NCBI GenBank assembly: GCA_964535735.1
Contig: CAZHTM010000007.1
Location: forward strand, 1 to 64,000
Source of the DNA: J089 sp964535735
GTDB taxonomy: Bacteria; Fidelibacterota; Marinisomatia; Marinisomatales; J089
Direction of reading: 5' to 3'
DNA: 64,000 nucleotides
Shown here: piece by piece, positions 7,470 through 15,704 of the stretch
How positions within the stretch are numbered: the stretch's first letter is position 1
Layout of the letters: every line of letters begins with the position of its first letter
Notes under the pieces: generated by a model
Databases searched by the model: none
The model's input: only the letters and a program-made list of their open reading frames with translations
What the model was told of the DNA's origin: nothing
Position numbers and translations under genes: made by a program

Positions 7470-8852
7470 TCAGAATTGAAAATTCAAACCGGCCTGAAAC
7501 AGGAGTTTGTCTACAGACTCCGATGTCCCACCGGGCGTATATTGGTCGGATGTGGTGCGCTTACGAGGGCTGTAATTTGCGCTGAAATCCAGACGAATTG
7601 TGGGATCTAACTTCAGAGAAACACCACCGCTATAAATCCGGTATTCCGACGAACCGGGATTGTTTTTCAACGGCTCCGGGATCACTGCGATGCCGCCGCG
7701 TAGGGTTACTCCCAGAAATGGAACCGGTACTTCCCCACCGGCATGAATTTCGGTAGTGGGGCGATACTGGGTCGCCAGGACCGTATTCTCATCCAAATAA
7801 TCGCGATAGTTTTGATCATCAAGACGACTTCCGGAAACCAGAAACCGGGTCTGAGACCAATCGCGATAGCGGAACGATGTGGCTACGGTAAAAAGAGGTG
7901 TACGGACGGCCATTCCTCCATCAAATATGAAGGGGGTCCGAATTTGATACGTCCATTCACCGGTGGATTCGGTCGCATCGTAAAAGCCATCATCAAAAAC
8001 CAACTTGTCGGTCATGGTATAGGTTTCATTCACTTCCACTTTGGAGGGTAAGGTGATAGTCCCTCCGAATTGCATCCATTTGGCGGCAGACCAAAGACCG
8101 CCTAACTTCAGCGTCAGTCCTGAAATATCACTCTGCAACGTCTGCACTACCGAATAGGAGGTAAAATCTGCAGGATAGGCCGTGTACATATTATTCTGAT
8201 CTTCCTGTAAAAACGTGAAATGATACAACTCCCGGCCTGTGAGAAGTCCCAGCGTCGCCCCCACCATAACACGGGGTGAAACCGCAATCGCCCCTGCCAG
8301 ACTCCATTGCCCCAATCCTCCTTCTGAGCTGACCTCCTCCTGACGAAACACATCCCGGTCAAAGGGATAAACCGCTGTTTGGTCGTTGGCATCCGTGATT
8401 TCAAATTCTAATTGATTGGAGATCGTGCTCAATCCGGAAAACAAAACATTTTCATCGAAGTCCTTGACTCGGTGATATCCAAAAGCGAATACCAGGCTTC
8501 CCTGGGCCACAGGAACAGGCGAAACCAATCCAAAGGAACGAAACCGGGTATAACTCCGTTGATCCGTGATGGATTGATTCATATAGGTGGCCGTATTGGG
8601 ATAATTGAGATGCGAAAGTTCGGAATAGAACTGCGATTGGTCCATCTGTCCCAAACCCGCAGGATTCCAGTACACTGCCGAAAAATCGTTGGCCAGACCT
8701 GTAAAGGCTCCCCCCATGGATAGAGCTTGGGTTCCAAAACCAGTTTCGCCTTCAAACAAGTGAATGGCATCCCAGGCGGTTTGCCCATTTGCATAACTAC
8801 CGACGCCCAGACTGATCCAGAGGATGGAAGAATAAAGGGATGATAATTTCAT
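7470..8852 (-). CDS. Outer-membrane beta-barrel protein, PorV/FadL-like
   Basis: A 460-residue protein with a signal peptide (cleavage near YANGQ, residue 24). The mature N-terminus contains ALSMGGAFTGLANDFSAVYW followed by NPAGLG, the hallmark of the OmpP1/FadL/TodX-like and PorV-like families of FCB bacteria. Alternating hydrophobic strands follow and the protein ends in an aromatic residue (NFQF), as barrels do. Family members move hydrophobic substrates or, as PorV, help type IX secretion. It starts 9 bases after the lipoprotein gene at 8862 and is probably co-transcribed with it, downstream of the sigma-54-like promoter at 9836. The exact substrate is unknown. Confidence 0.8.
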   Translation of the reverse strand: MKLSSLYSSILWISLGVGSYANGQTAWDAIHLFEGETGFGTQALSMGGAFTGLANDFSAVYWNPAGLGQMDQSQFYSELSHLNYPNTATYMNQSITDQRSYTRFRSFGLVSPVPVAQGSLVFAFGYHRVKDFDENVLFSGLSTISNQLEFEITDANDQTAVYPFDRDVFRQEEVSSEGGLGQWSLAGAIAVSPRVMVGATLGLLTGRELYHFTFLQEDQNNMYTAYPADFTSYSVVQTLQSDISGLTLKLGGLWSAAKWMQFGGTITLPSKVEVNETYTMTDKLVFDDGFYDATESTGEWTYQIRTPFIFDGGMAVRTPLFTVATSFRYRDWSQTRFLVSGSRLDDQNYRDYLDENTVLATQYRPTTEIHAGGEVPVPFLGVTLRGGIAVIPEPLKNNPGSSEYRIYSGGVSLKLDPTIRLDFSANYSPRKRTTSDQYTPGGTSESVDKLLFQAGLNFQF

Positions 8853-8861
8853 GGTGCTCCT

Positions 8862-9803
8862 CTATCGACGCCGTACCGTACGGCTGGATTTAGATGAACT
8901 TTTTTTGGCTTTTGATGAAGAAGCTTTCCCCGTGGATCGCTTGACCACCCGGGAAGAATGATGCACAGACTGACTTACGTTTGCAGCCAGGATCGCGACC
9001 TCTTTCACCGTAGTCAGAGTGCGACTCATGGTACGGGATTTTTTTGAGGGAGACGATGATCTTTTCTTCGTCGATTCTCTCGATGAAGAGGATTCACGAA
9101 TAACGGAACGAGACGGAGTGGATCTCGTCGCTGTTGGTTTAGACCGAGTGACGGTCCGTCGAACCGGAGGTGCCGGCGAATCAGAGGATGATGTGGAGGT
9201 GCGACGGATGGATCGCACTGGAGTGCTACTCGAATTACCAGTTCCGCCTACAGGACTGACGGGATTGGGTGAAGCATGCACAATCGGTTGATCGGTGAGA
9301 TCGGCGCCACGGCGATGCCAATCCCGCTTTTCATGTGGCGGACCGGATGAGCGCCAGCCAGCCCATGAAGACCCCCAATATCCATATCCCCAATAGGGTG
9401 ATCCCCAATAATCCCAGTAATATGGATCTCCCCATCCCCAAGCCAGGTAAATCCCAGACGGATCATAACAATAATCCCATGCCCAGGGATCGTAGAAAGC
9501 ACAGTCCGCCCAATTCCAGGAGGACCAGCCATAAGAAAATGACCAGTATGTCCGGTAGGGATAGTACCTATAGGGACGCCAATAATACGGTCGTCCAAAA
9601 TATACCGGACGTATTGTCTCGACAATGATCGTTTCCTGTGATTCCACGTCTTGCTGTGGTTGGGTCGTTGAATACGTGGATTCCTCACCTGGTTTGGGTC
9701 GCACCCCATCTACCGTGGTCAATTGGGTATAACACCCCTGGAAGAACAGAACGCCCAAGAGGGAGAAAAGTACGATCGATGGCTGAGTATGTAATCTGTT
9801 CAT
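8862..9803 (-). CDS. Lipoprotein with Trp/Tyr/Gly-rich segment and Ser/Arg-rich tail
   Basis: A 313-residue protein with a lipoprotein signal ending in FFQGC (Cys at about 24). From about residue 66 to 155 it is dominated by Tyr, Trp, Gly, Pro and Asp (for example YWRPYRYYPYRTYW). From about 165 onwards it switches to Ser/Thr/Arg/Lys-rich low complexity and ends SSRTVRRR. I recognise no enzymatic domain. The aromatic part could pack against the cell surface or polysaccharide, and the basic tail could bind an acidic polymer; both are inferences. AGGTGA sits five bases before the ATG, and a sigma-54-like element lies upstream at 9836-9851. Confidence 0.7.
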   Translation of the reverse strand: MNRLHTQPSIVLFSLLGVLFFQGCYTQLTTVDGVRPKPGEESTYSTTQPQQDVESQETIIVETIRPVYFGRPYYWRPYRYYPYRTYWSFSYGWSSWNWADCAFYDPWAWDYCYDPSGIYLAWGWGDPYYWDYWGSPYWGYGYWGSSWAGWRSSGPPHEKRDWHRRGADLTDQPIVHASPNPVSPVGGTGNSSSTPVRSIRRTSTSSSDSPAPPVRRTVTRSKPTATRSTPSRSVIRESSSSRESTKKRSSSPSKKSRTMSRTLTTVKEVAILAANVSQSVHHSSRVVKRSTGKASSSKAKKSSSKSSRTVRRR

Positions 9804-9835
9804 GGATCACCTATGTTTGCTTCTGGTCTATATTA

Positions 9836-9851
9836 AACAAAGAGCATGCCA
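9836..9851 (-). promoter_or_regulatory. Candidate sigma-54 (-24/-12) promoter
   Basis: On the minus strand the bases read TGGCATG-CTCT-TTGTT, close to the sigma-54 consensus TGGCACG-N4-TTGC. The -12 C is replaced by T. The expected start of transcription would fall about 20 bases before the ATG of the lipoprotein gene. An imperfect inverted repeat, GGTTCAA-N8-TCGAACC (9855-9876), lies just upstream. The adjacent upstream gene encodes an NtrC-type activator, so the pairing makes sense, but a single near-match can arise by chance. Confidence 0.4.
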
Positions 9852-9969
9852 AAAGGTTCAATCCTATGGTCGAACCGTTAACTGTATTTATTTGGGAAGA
9901 TAGGTAAGGCGTTTCCGTGTTTTCTTTTTAAATTGATTGTAAACTTTATAATCAATATTTATACATGTG

Positions 9970-11400
9970 TTAACGTTGTTTATATTTTGCCGGATCGATT
10001 TTTAGTCGCTCCAATTTTTTATACAGTCCCAATCGACTCAAACCCAATTCCCGAGCTGCCTGACTAATATTTCCTTTAAAGGATTTCAGGGCGCGTTCAA
10101 TCATTCGCCGCTCCAGGGTTTCGGTAGCGGATTTAAGCGTTTGGATGGGGAGCGCATCGCTGACCCGAGTGTCAGCAGTGAGTCCTTCAAAACTGGCTGG
10201 CGTGAGGATTGATCCCGGTTCAGCCAGAACCACGGCACGCTGCACCAGGTTTTCCAATTCTCGCACATTTCCGGGAAAATCATAGGATTTCAGCACATCC
10301 AAGGCCTCCGGATCAATTTTCAAGGATCCTTTTCCCATACGAGTGCTGTAAACCTGGACAAAATGCGCAACCAACTCCGGAATATCCTCGCGGCGGTCCC
10401 GAAGCGGGGGAAGCGTCAAAGGAAACACATTCAAACGGTAAAACAAGTCATCCCGAAACGTTCCGGACCGTACCGCCTCACGGAGGTCCTGGCTGGAAGC
10501 GGCGATGACCCGCACATCCACCGCGATGTCCCTGGTTCCTCCCAAAGGTCGGATCTCCCCTTCCTGCAACACACGCAACAATCGTTGTTGAAAAGACGGA
10601 GACGTATCGGACAATTCGTCCAAAAATACGGTTCCTCCATTCGCTGCTTCAAAAAGGCCCTTTTTCCGGGATATCGCGCCCGTAAACGCCCCTTTTTCAT
10701 GGCCGAAGAGTTCACTTTCCAGCAAGGTATCAGGGAGTGCCCCGCAGTTTTGCGCACGGAACGGTTTATTTTTTCGGGGACCGTTGAAATGAATCGCCCG
10801 GGCAATCAATTCCTTCCCGGTACCGGTTTCACCCTGTATCAACACGGTGGCGGTGGTGGGAATAACTTTTTTCATGAGTTGAAACACGGCTTTGATGGCG
10901 GGACTGGAGCCAATAATGTGGTCAAAATGATAGTGCTCTTCTAAGGTGTTTTGGAGCGCTTTGTTCTCATTCATCAGAGACTGGTTGGCTAATCGCAACC
11001 GTTCTATCAGACGCTGGTTTTCCTTGACCAGTGTATATCGTTCCACGGCATTTTCCACCACCAGGCGCAATTCATCCGGCTCCCAGGGCTTTTCCAGATA
11101 AAAATAAATCCCCCCGGAATTTACCGCCCGAATCACCGCGCTAAGATCCGCATACCCAGTAATGAGAATGCGGACGGCATCAGGCTGAAGTTCCAGTGCT
11201 CGTTCCAGAAATACATCTCCGGTCATGCCTGGCATACGCTGATCCGCCAGAATAACCGCTACCGGTTCTTTCTGCAACCAGGCCAATCCTCCGGGACCAT
11301 CGGTGGCCTGGAGTACGGTATAGCGATCGCCCAGCGTCCGGGCCAGGGCCTTCAGCACCAACGGCTCATCATCCACAATTAAAACAACCGGTTGAGTCAT
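9970..11400 (-). CDS. Sigma-54-dependent response regulator (NtrC family)
   Basis: A 476-residue activator with three domains. The receiver (1-120) has acidic residues D10/D11, phosphoacceptor D53 in ADQRMPG, and the conserved Lys in LEKPW. The AAA+ domain (about 160-385) has Walker A GETGTGKE, the sigma-54-contacting GAFTGA loop and Walker B GGTVFLDEL. The C-terminal Fis-type HTH has the pattern NISQAARELGLSRLGLYKKL. It remodels sigma-54 RNA polymerase when phosphorylated. Its ATG overlaps the stop of the kinase gene (ATGA, 11397-11400), so kinase and regulator are translationally coupled and form a cognate pair. The likely target is the sigma-54-like promoter at 9836. Confidence 0.93.
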   Translation of the reverse strand: MTQPVVLIVDDEPLVLKALARTLGDRYTVLQATDGPGGLAWLQKEPVAVILADQRMPGMTGDVFLERALELQPDAVRILITGYADLSAVIRAVNSGGIYFYLEKPWEPDELRLVVENAVERYTLVKENQRLIERLRLANQSLMNENKALQNTLEEHYHFDHIIGSSPAIKAVFQLMKKVIPTTATVLIQGETGTGKELIARAIHFNGPRKNKPFRAQNCGALPDTLLESELFGHEKGAFTGAISRKKGLFEAANGGTVFLDELSDTSPSFQQRLLRVLQEGEIRPLGGTRDIAVDVRVIAASSQDLREAVRSGTFRDDLFYRLNVFPLTLPPLRDRREDIPELVAHFVQVYSTRMGKGSLKIDPEALDVLKSYDFPGNVRELENLVQRAVVLAEPGSILTPASFEGLTADTRVSDALPIQTLKSATETLERRMIERALKSFKGNISQAARELGLSRLGLYKKLERLKIDPAKYKQR

Positions 11401-14400
11401 TCATTCTCTCCTGGTTTTGGTTCCAAGGGAATCTGCATGGTAAACTGACTTCCCTCATCCCAATTTTCCGCTTGGATGGTGCCGCCGTGGCGCGCAACGA
11501 TGCCATAGCTGATGCTCAGGCCAAGCCCCATGCCTTCGCCTACGGGCTTGGTGGTCACAAAGGGTTCAAATAGACGATCCCGCACGTCCTCCGGGATGCC
11601 GGAACCGTTATCCCGGATCTGAATGTAAATGTTGTCTTCATCCCGCCACGTACGAATCCAGATATCGCCAGGCCCGTCAATGGCCTGGGAGGCGTTTAAC
11701 AAAAGATTCAAAAACACCTGATTCAGGTGTCCCGGCAGACATCGGATGTCCGGTATATCGCCGTACTCTTTATGAACGGTTATTCGATGCTTGAATTCTC
11801 CCCGGAGAAGCATGAGTGTGGAGTCCAGTCCTTCATGAATATTGGCGATCTTAAACTGGGCTTCGTCCATGCGGGAAAAATTCCGCAAGTCCCGAACCAG
11901 ATCCCGAATCCGGACACTACCTTCCATGATTTCAGCAACGATAGAGCCCGCTTCCTCCGGAAGGGCTTCCCCCGATTTTGCCTGTTGAATCCAGGTGTCC
12001 AGCGTCTTGAGATTACTATACATAAAACTTAAGGGGTTGTTCAATTCATGGGCGATACCCGCCACCAGTTGTCCCAGGGAAGACATTTTTTCCTGGTGCA
12101 CCAACTGGGCCTGGGTTTCTTTCAGCTCCCGGTACAGCCGTTCCAATTCGTTGTTTTTGGCTTCCAGTTCCGCGATCATTTTTTCCCGGATTTCCTGTTG
12201 GGCCAGTCGTCGCTCCTGTTCCGTCACCTGAACGATGTAACGATTATTTTGAATCGCCAAAGCGGCGGTCTCCGCCAGGATTTGCAATAACGCCAGATCT
12301 TCCCGATCCAGTTTCCAGTTTCGATCGGAACGACCGGTCAGTCCCCACACCCCTTCCACAGACGACTTATGCTTCAGAATTAAGACGGTCTCAAAAGGTG
12401 GTTGCCCGATGGAACCATCCCCTTTTGCCAAACGCTGAACCTCGTCCAATGACAAGGAAACCAGGTCTTGCGGGTCCATTCCCTTCACGGCTTCAAGTTC
12501 GTAACTCGATTCGTTTTTCAGCCAAAGCGCACACCGCTCAAGATGCAATTGCTCCCAGCAGACTGTGACCAACTGTCGCGCCAATTCCTGGTTATCATGG
12601 AGGGTCGTCAGATCCTCCGAAAATCGCTGGAGCGTTTGCCGAACCCGTTCCCGCCGTCGATTCAGACGATGCACCTGTTCCAGGATAACCGTCAGAATTC
12701 CCAAGGCCAGGATTTCACCGTTCAGCACCGTTTTTAATATTTTCTCCGCCGTGGGGGCTCCGATCAGTCCGATGACCAGATACAGCAGCACCACCAGAAC
12801 GCCGAAGGTGATCATCATGGGTCGGGCAGTCCAGCGATACCGGGTTCCCGCCAGCCACAGAAAACCGGTGAGGAAACTCACGGCCAAAAGCAGACGCACC
12901 AGGTTGATCCAGAATTGGGGATCGGCCATCCGCAAATCCATGGCTCGGAGCCCCAGAATCGCAGTGCGCTCCCACCCCGCAACTTCCGGAATGACAACCG
13001 CTTGATCGGTCCGAACCTGCCGCTCCCGGACGATCCCGGACGGGTATCGAACCGTAACCCAAACTGTAATGGCTTCCCCCAGTCCAAAATACAGAACCGG
13101 ATCGGATTGAGACAGGTAACCCATACCAGACGAGGCCACTTGAAATCCCAGGATGGTTTGCCGAGCTGAATCCTGAACCAAAACTTGTGCGCCAATAGCC
13201 TCCCGATTGGAGCGTATTCCATCCAACTCAACCGCCAGCCAATGACCGCCTTTTACCCTGTTGGGAATCAAGCGGCACGTGGTGTCTTTATTCGCAATCA
13301 GCACATCCAAGTCGCCGTCCCGGTCCAGATCGGCGAAGGCGGCGCCGGTGCTGTAGTGGCCCGTCTCTGTGGGTTCCTCCCAGGCCAACCTAAATCGACC
13401 GTCAGCCTGACGGGAATAAAGTTGATTGGGTCCCAGATTGGTAAACAAAATCTCCGGGAATCCATCCCGATTCAAATCGCCCGCCACGGCGCCATAGGCG
13501 GGATACGGGTTTTGAATACCCCACGTGTCCGTCCGGTCTTCAAATCTCAAAAGGCCCTCGTCGTCGGTGGTATTTTGGTACACGGCGGACTGTCCATTTC
13601 GATCACAGACAATTAAATCCAATCGACCATCCTGATCCAAATCCGCCATGGTGACACTGTTGGAATTCAACTCATTCTGCAGATGTTTCAGAGGCAAGGA
13701 AATCGCCTTAAACCCCAGCCCCTGCTGGTTGAGATACAACGAATCGGCGGTGAACCAATTGCACACGTAAAGGTCTGGCCAGCCATCCCGGTTGAGATCG
13801 CCAAAAGCGGCTCCCTGGCTCACGGATCGTCCTCCGGTGACGCCCCAGGCCTGAGTGCGATCTTGTAATCGATGCTTATCACTCTGGATGAAAAGATGAT
13901 TGGCATGGTGTTCGTCGGTCACAAATAAATCCAGGTCTCCATCCAAATCCACATCGGCCCAGAGTCCCATATTCCCATCAATCGGTCGATCCGGTTTCCA
14001 GCCCTTAAACCCGGAACGAAAATGAAGCGGGCGGTTTCGCACCAAAAGATCCGTGGTGGCTCCCCACCCGGTGATTAAAATTTCCGTGGTCCCATCATTG
14101 TCCACATCCACCAGGGACGCGCTTAATTCCAGATTGGTTCGGCCGCCGGGATAAAGATTGCCCCCTAAACCCGATTTAATGGTCCAATCGCGAAAGGTCC
14201 TGTTTTCCGGATCATTGAGAAAGAGACGATTTAAATTGCGGAACCGGACCAGATAGATATCCGGGTAGTGATCGCCGTTGAAATCCCTGAAAATCACACC
14301 GTATCCGTCGTTCAGCTCTGGGAGGCGATAGCCGCCCTCGGGAAACGTGGAATCCATCCAGGCAAAGTCGTTGGGTCCTCCCAGCAAAGCGCCCACCATG

Positions 14401-14438
14401 AATCCGATACTAAGAAATAGTGTTTGTTTTCCTGACAT
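11397..14438 (-). CDS. Histidine kinase with FG-GAP propeller and ASPIC/UnbV sensor region
   Basis: A 1013-residue membrane kinase of unusual build. After an N-terminal hydrophobic segment come FG-GAP/VCBS-type repeats (about 40-400) with calcium-loop motifs such as DFNGDHYPDIYL, DVDLDGDLDLFV and DLDRDGDLDVLI. An ASPIC/UnbV domain follows (about 400-490; SNREAIGAQVLV, GMGYLSQSDP, FGLGEA). Three or so membrane helices (about 515-600), a GAF-like domain (620-740), a coiled coil, and a HisKA domain with H797 in AHELNNPL come next. The HATPase has DNGSGIP and GMGLGLSI. The propeller should be periplasmic and may bind a glycan, a protein or calcium. It is coupled to the NtrC-type regulator downstream. 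The domain assignments are firm; the ligand is unknown. Confidence 0.9.
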   Translation of the reverse strand: MSGKQTLFLSIGFMVGALLGGPNDFAWMDSTFPEGGYRLPELNDGYGVIFRDFNGDHYPDIYLVRFRNLNRLFLNDPENRTFRDWTIKSGLGGNLYPGGRTNLELSASLVDVDNDGTTEILITGWGATTDLLVRNRPLHFRSGFKGWKPDRPIDGNMGLWADVDLDGDLDLFVTDEHHANHLFIQSDKHRLQDRTQAWGVTGGRSVSQGAAFGDLNRDGWPDLYVCNWFTADSLYLNQQGLGFKAISLPLKHLQNELNSNSVTMADLDQDGRLDLIVCDRNGQSAVYQNTTDDEGLLRFEDRTDTWGIQNPYPAYGAVAGDLNRDGFPEILFTNLGPNQLYSRQADGRFRLAWEEPTETGHYSTGAAFADLDRDGDLDVLIANKDTTCRLIPNRVKGGHWLAVELDGIRSNREAIGAQVLVQDSARQTILGFQVASSGMGYLSQSDPVLYFGLGEAITVWVTVRYPSGIVRERQVRTDQAVVIPEVAGWERTAILGLRAMDLRMADPQFWINLVRLLLAVSFLTGFLWLAGTRYRWTARPMMITFGVLVVLLYLVIGLIGAPTAEKILKTVLNGEILALGILTVILEQVHRLNRRRERVRQTLQRFSEDLTTLHDNQELARQLVTVCWEQLHLERCALWLKNESSYELEAVKGMDPQDLVSLSLDEVQRLAKGDGSIGQPPFETVLILKHKSSVEGVWGLTGRSDRNWKLDREDLALLQILAETAALAIQNNRYIVQVTEQERRLAQQEIREKMIAELEAKNNELERLYRELKETQAQLVHQEKMSSLGQLVAGIAHELNNPLSFMYSNLKTLDTWIQQAKSGEALPEEAGSIVAEIMEGSVRIRDLVRDLRNFSRMDEAQFKIANIHEGLDSTLMLLRGEFKHRITVHKEYGDIPDIRCLPGHLNQVFLNLLLNASQAIDGPGDIWIRTWRDEDNIYIQIRDNGSGIPEDVRDRLFEPFVTTKPVGEGMGLGLSISYGIVARHGGTIQAENWDEGSQFTMQIPLEPKPGENE

Positions 14439-14923
14439 ATACTGTTAACTCCGTATACAATCTATTAAAGATGATACCAAATTCAAAGCATCTCGCCACC
14501 ACAGGAAACTCTGTCGGGTTGATTTGGCGAATTCCGCTTTTCAGACTAAATTCGCAAGAATCCATCGAGGTTTCAGTGCATTATAGCGATTGACGGGGAA
14601 ACGGATTCTGAATTTTTTCTAACCATCGGGGAGAATGGTTCTGGAATGATATATGGAATTTTCGCGGATCGGGTTAATTAGTCATGTTTTCAGATTTTAT
14701 ATCGTCCATCCCTGAAGAAGAAGAAAACAATACATAAGTATGATTCATAGACCATCGATATCATTTCAGCAAACTAGTTAACACCTAACATTCGTGCGCC
14801 AGACGTGAAACGCTGATGACACGGAAACCGGGGACAAGATACCGCAGAATGGACTCATTGAAACAAAGGTTAATCAGAAGAATTATCCACGTCGCTGAGC
14901 TTGGTAGCTATCCTCACTAATAC
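14439..14923. other. Gene-free region upstream of the kinase gene
   Basis: About 485 bases between the divergently oriented kinase and PIN-like genes. It probably holds both promoters, but I could not assign -35/-10 boxes, a sigma-54 element or a terminator with confidence. No open frame of note and no tRNA-like structure were found. Confidence 0.5.
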
Positions 14924-15361
14924 ATGTTAAAAGTCTACTGCGAGCATAACGCCATTACGAAAGAGCTTCTCCAACTCAAGAAAGATGGAATAATAGAAAT
15001 TCTTCATTTCCCTTATGATCCAAACTCAACGAATCGGCGCATATCGCACCCAGCCAAACCTTCCGGTGCTCAAATGAGGGATATTGGCTGTACATTCGAA
15101 GAGATAGGAAATGCCTGTTTTGGAGAGTTTGTCGGTTCTGAATACTTAGAGGCCATCATGAAAATCATTGGATTAGATAACCGTCGGGATGCCCTCCATG
15201 TGGATTCAGCATACAAATCTGGTTGTATCTGTATGGTTACCTGCGATTCAGACATCTGGTCAAAGGCCGATCGCTTAGAACAGCTCCTTGGTCTTCGAGT
15301 TTTCCACAAAAACGATCCGAAACTGGTAGTGTTTCTAAGAGCAAAAACTGATAGATATTAA
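14924..15361 (+). CDS. PIN-domain-like protein
   Basis: A 145-residue protein. The C-terminal half has the PIN-like arrangement of acidic residues: RRDALHVDSAYKSG, then MVTCDSDIWSKA, comparable to the D-lH-A ... vT-D-DI pattern of VapC-type RNases. The usual first Asp near the N-terminus is replaced by Glu (KVYCEHNAIT, E7), and the acidic residues at 110-134 are kept. Such proteins cut RNA, often as toxins. No antitoxin-like gene lies next to it. The ribosome-binding site is weak. It is flanked on both sides by gene-poor DNA, which suits a mobile or recently acquired gene. The PIN assignment is by motif and moderately sure. Confidence 0.6.
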   Translation: MLKVYCEHNAITKELLQLKKDGIIEILHFPYDPNSTNRRISHPAKPSGAQMRDIGCTFEEIGNACFGEFVGSEYLEAIMKIIGLDNRRDALHVDSAYKSGCICMVTCDSDIWSKADRLEQLLGLRVFHKNDPKLVVFLRAKTDRY

Positions 15362-15444
15362 TAACCACTACATTTAGGTCACATTTAACATATTACATGG
15401 ATCTTGTCGGAAAATCCGTTTATGACACCTCTATAAAACGAGAA

Positions 15445-15505
15445 CCCCGGGATGATCATGGCTGGTGAGAAAGATCCAAGGAGGGTGATGATCGAATTCC
15501 CGGGG
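15445..15505. repeat. Long imperfect inverted repeat in a 343-base gene-free region
   Basis: CCCCGGGATGATCAT (15445-15459) pairs with ATGATCGAATTCCCGGGG (15488-15505) across about 28 bases, with a small bulge. No T run follows on either strand, so it is not a normal terminator. The surrounding region 15362-15704 has no convincing gene. A 69-codon open frame overlaps the repeat but has no family resemblance. Confidence 0.5.
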
Positions 15506-15704
15506 CGCTGGCCTCGTGTTCGCTACATTCGGATATTTTACCTCAAAGTCCTGGAGGGTAAAGAACTTTCAGGTTCCCAACAGATTCTGAAATACACATT
15601 CCTAAGAAATATCCGGGTTGAGAGTTGTCAAAAAGCCGGTGTTGCGAACGATGTAATTTAGAGCCAAAGCCCTTTTGTGGATGTGATGAAGCCCACAGAT
15701 TTTC

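Noticed and set aside
10363..10944. A 193-codon plus-strand frame
   Set aside because: Antisense of the AAA+ domain of the NtrC-type regulator, whose motifs are fully conserved.
15452..15661. A 69-codon open frame on the plus strand
   Set aside because: Starts inside the inverted repeat, has no convincing ribosome-binding site or family resemblance.
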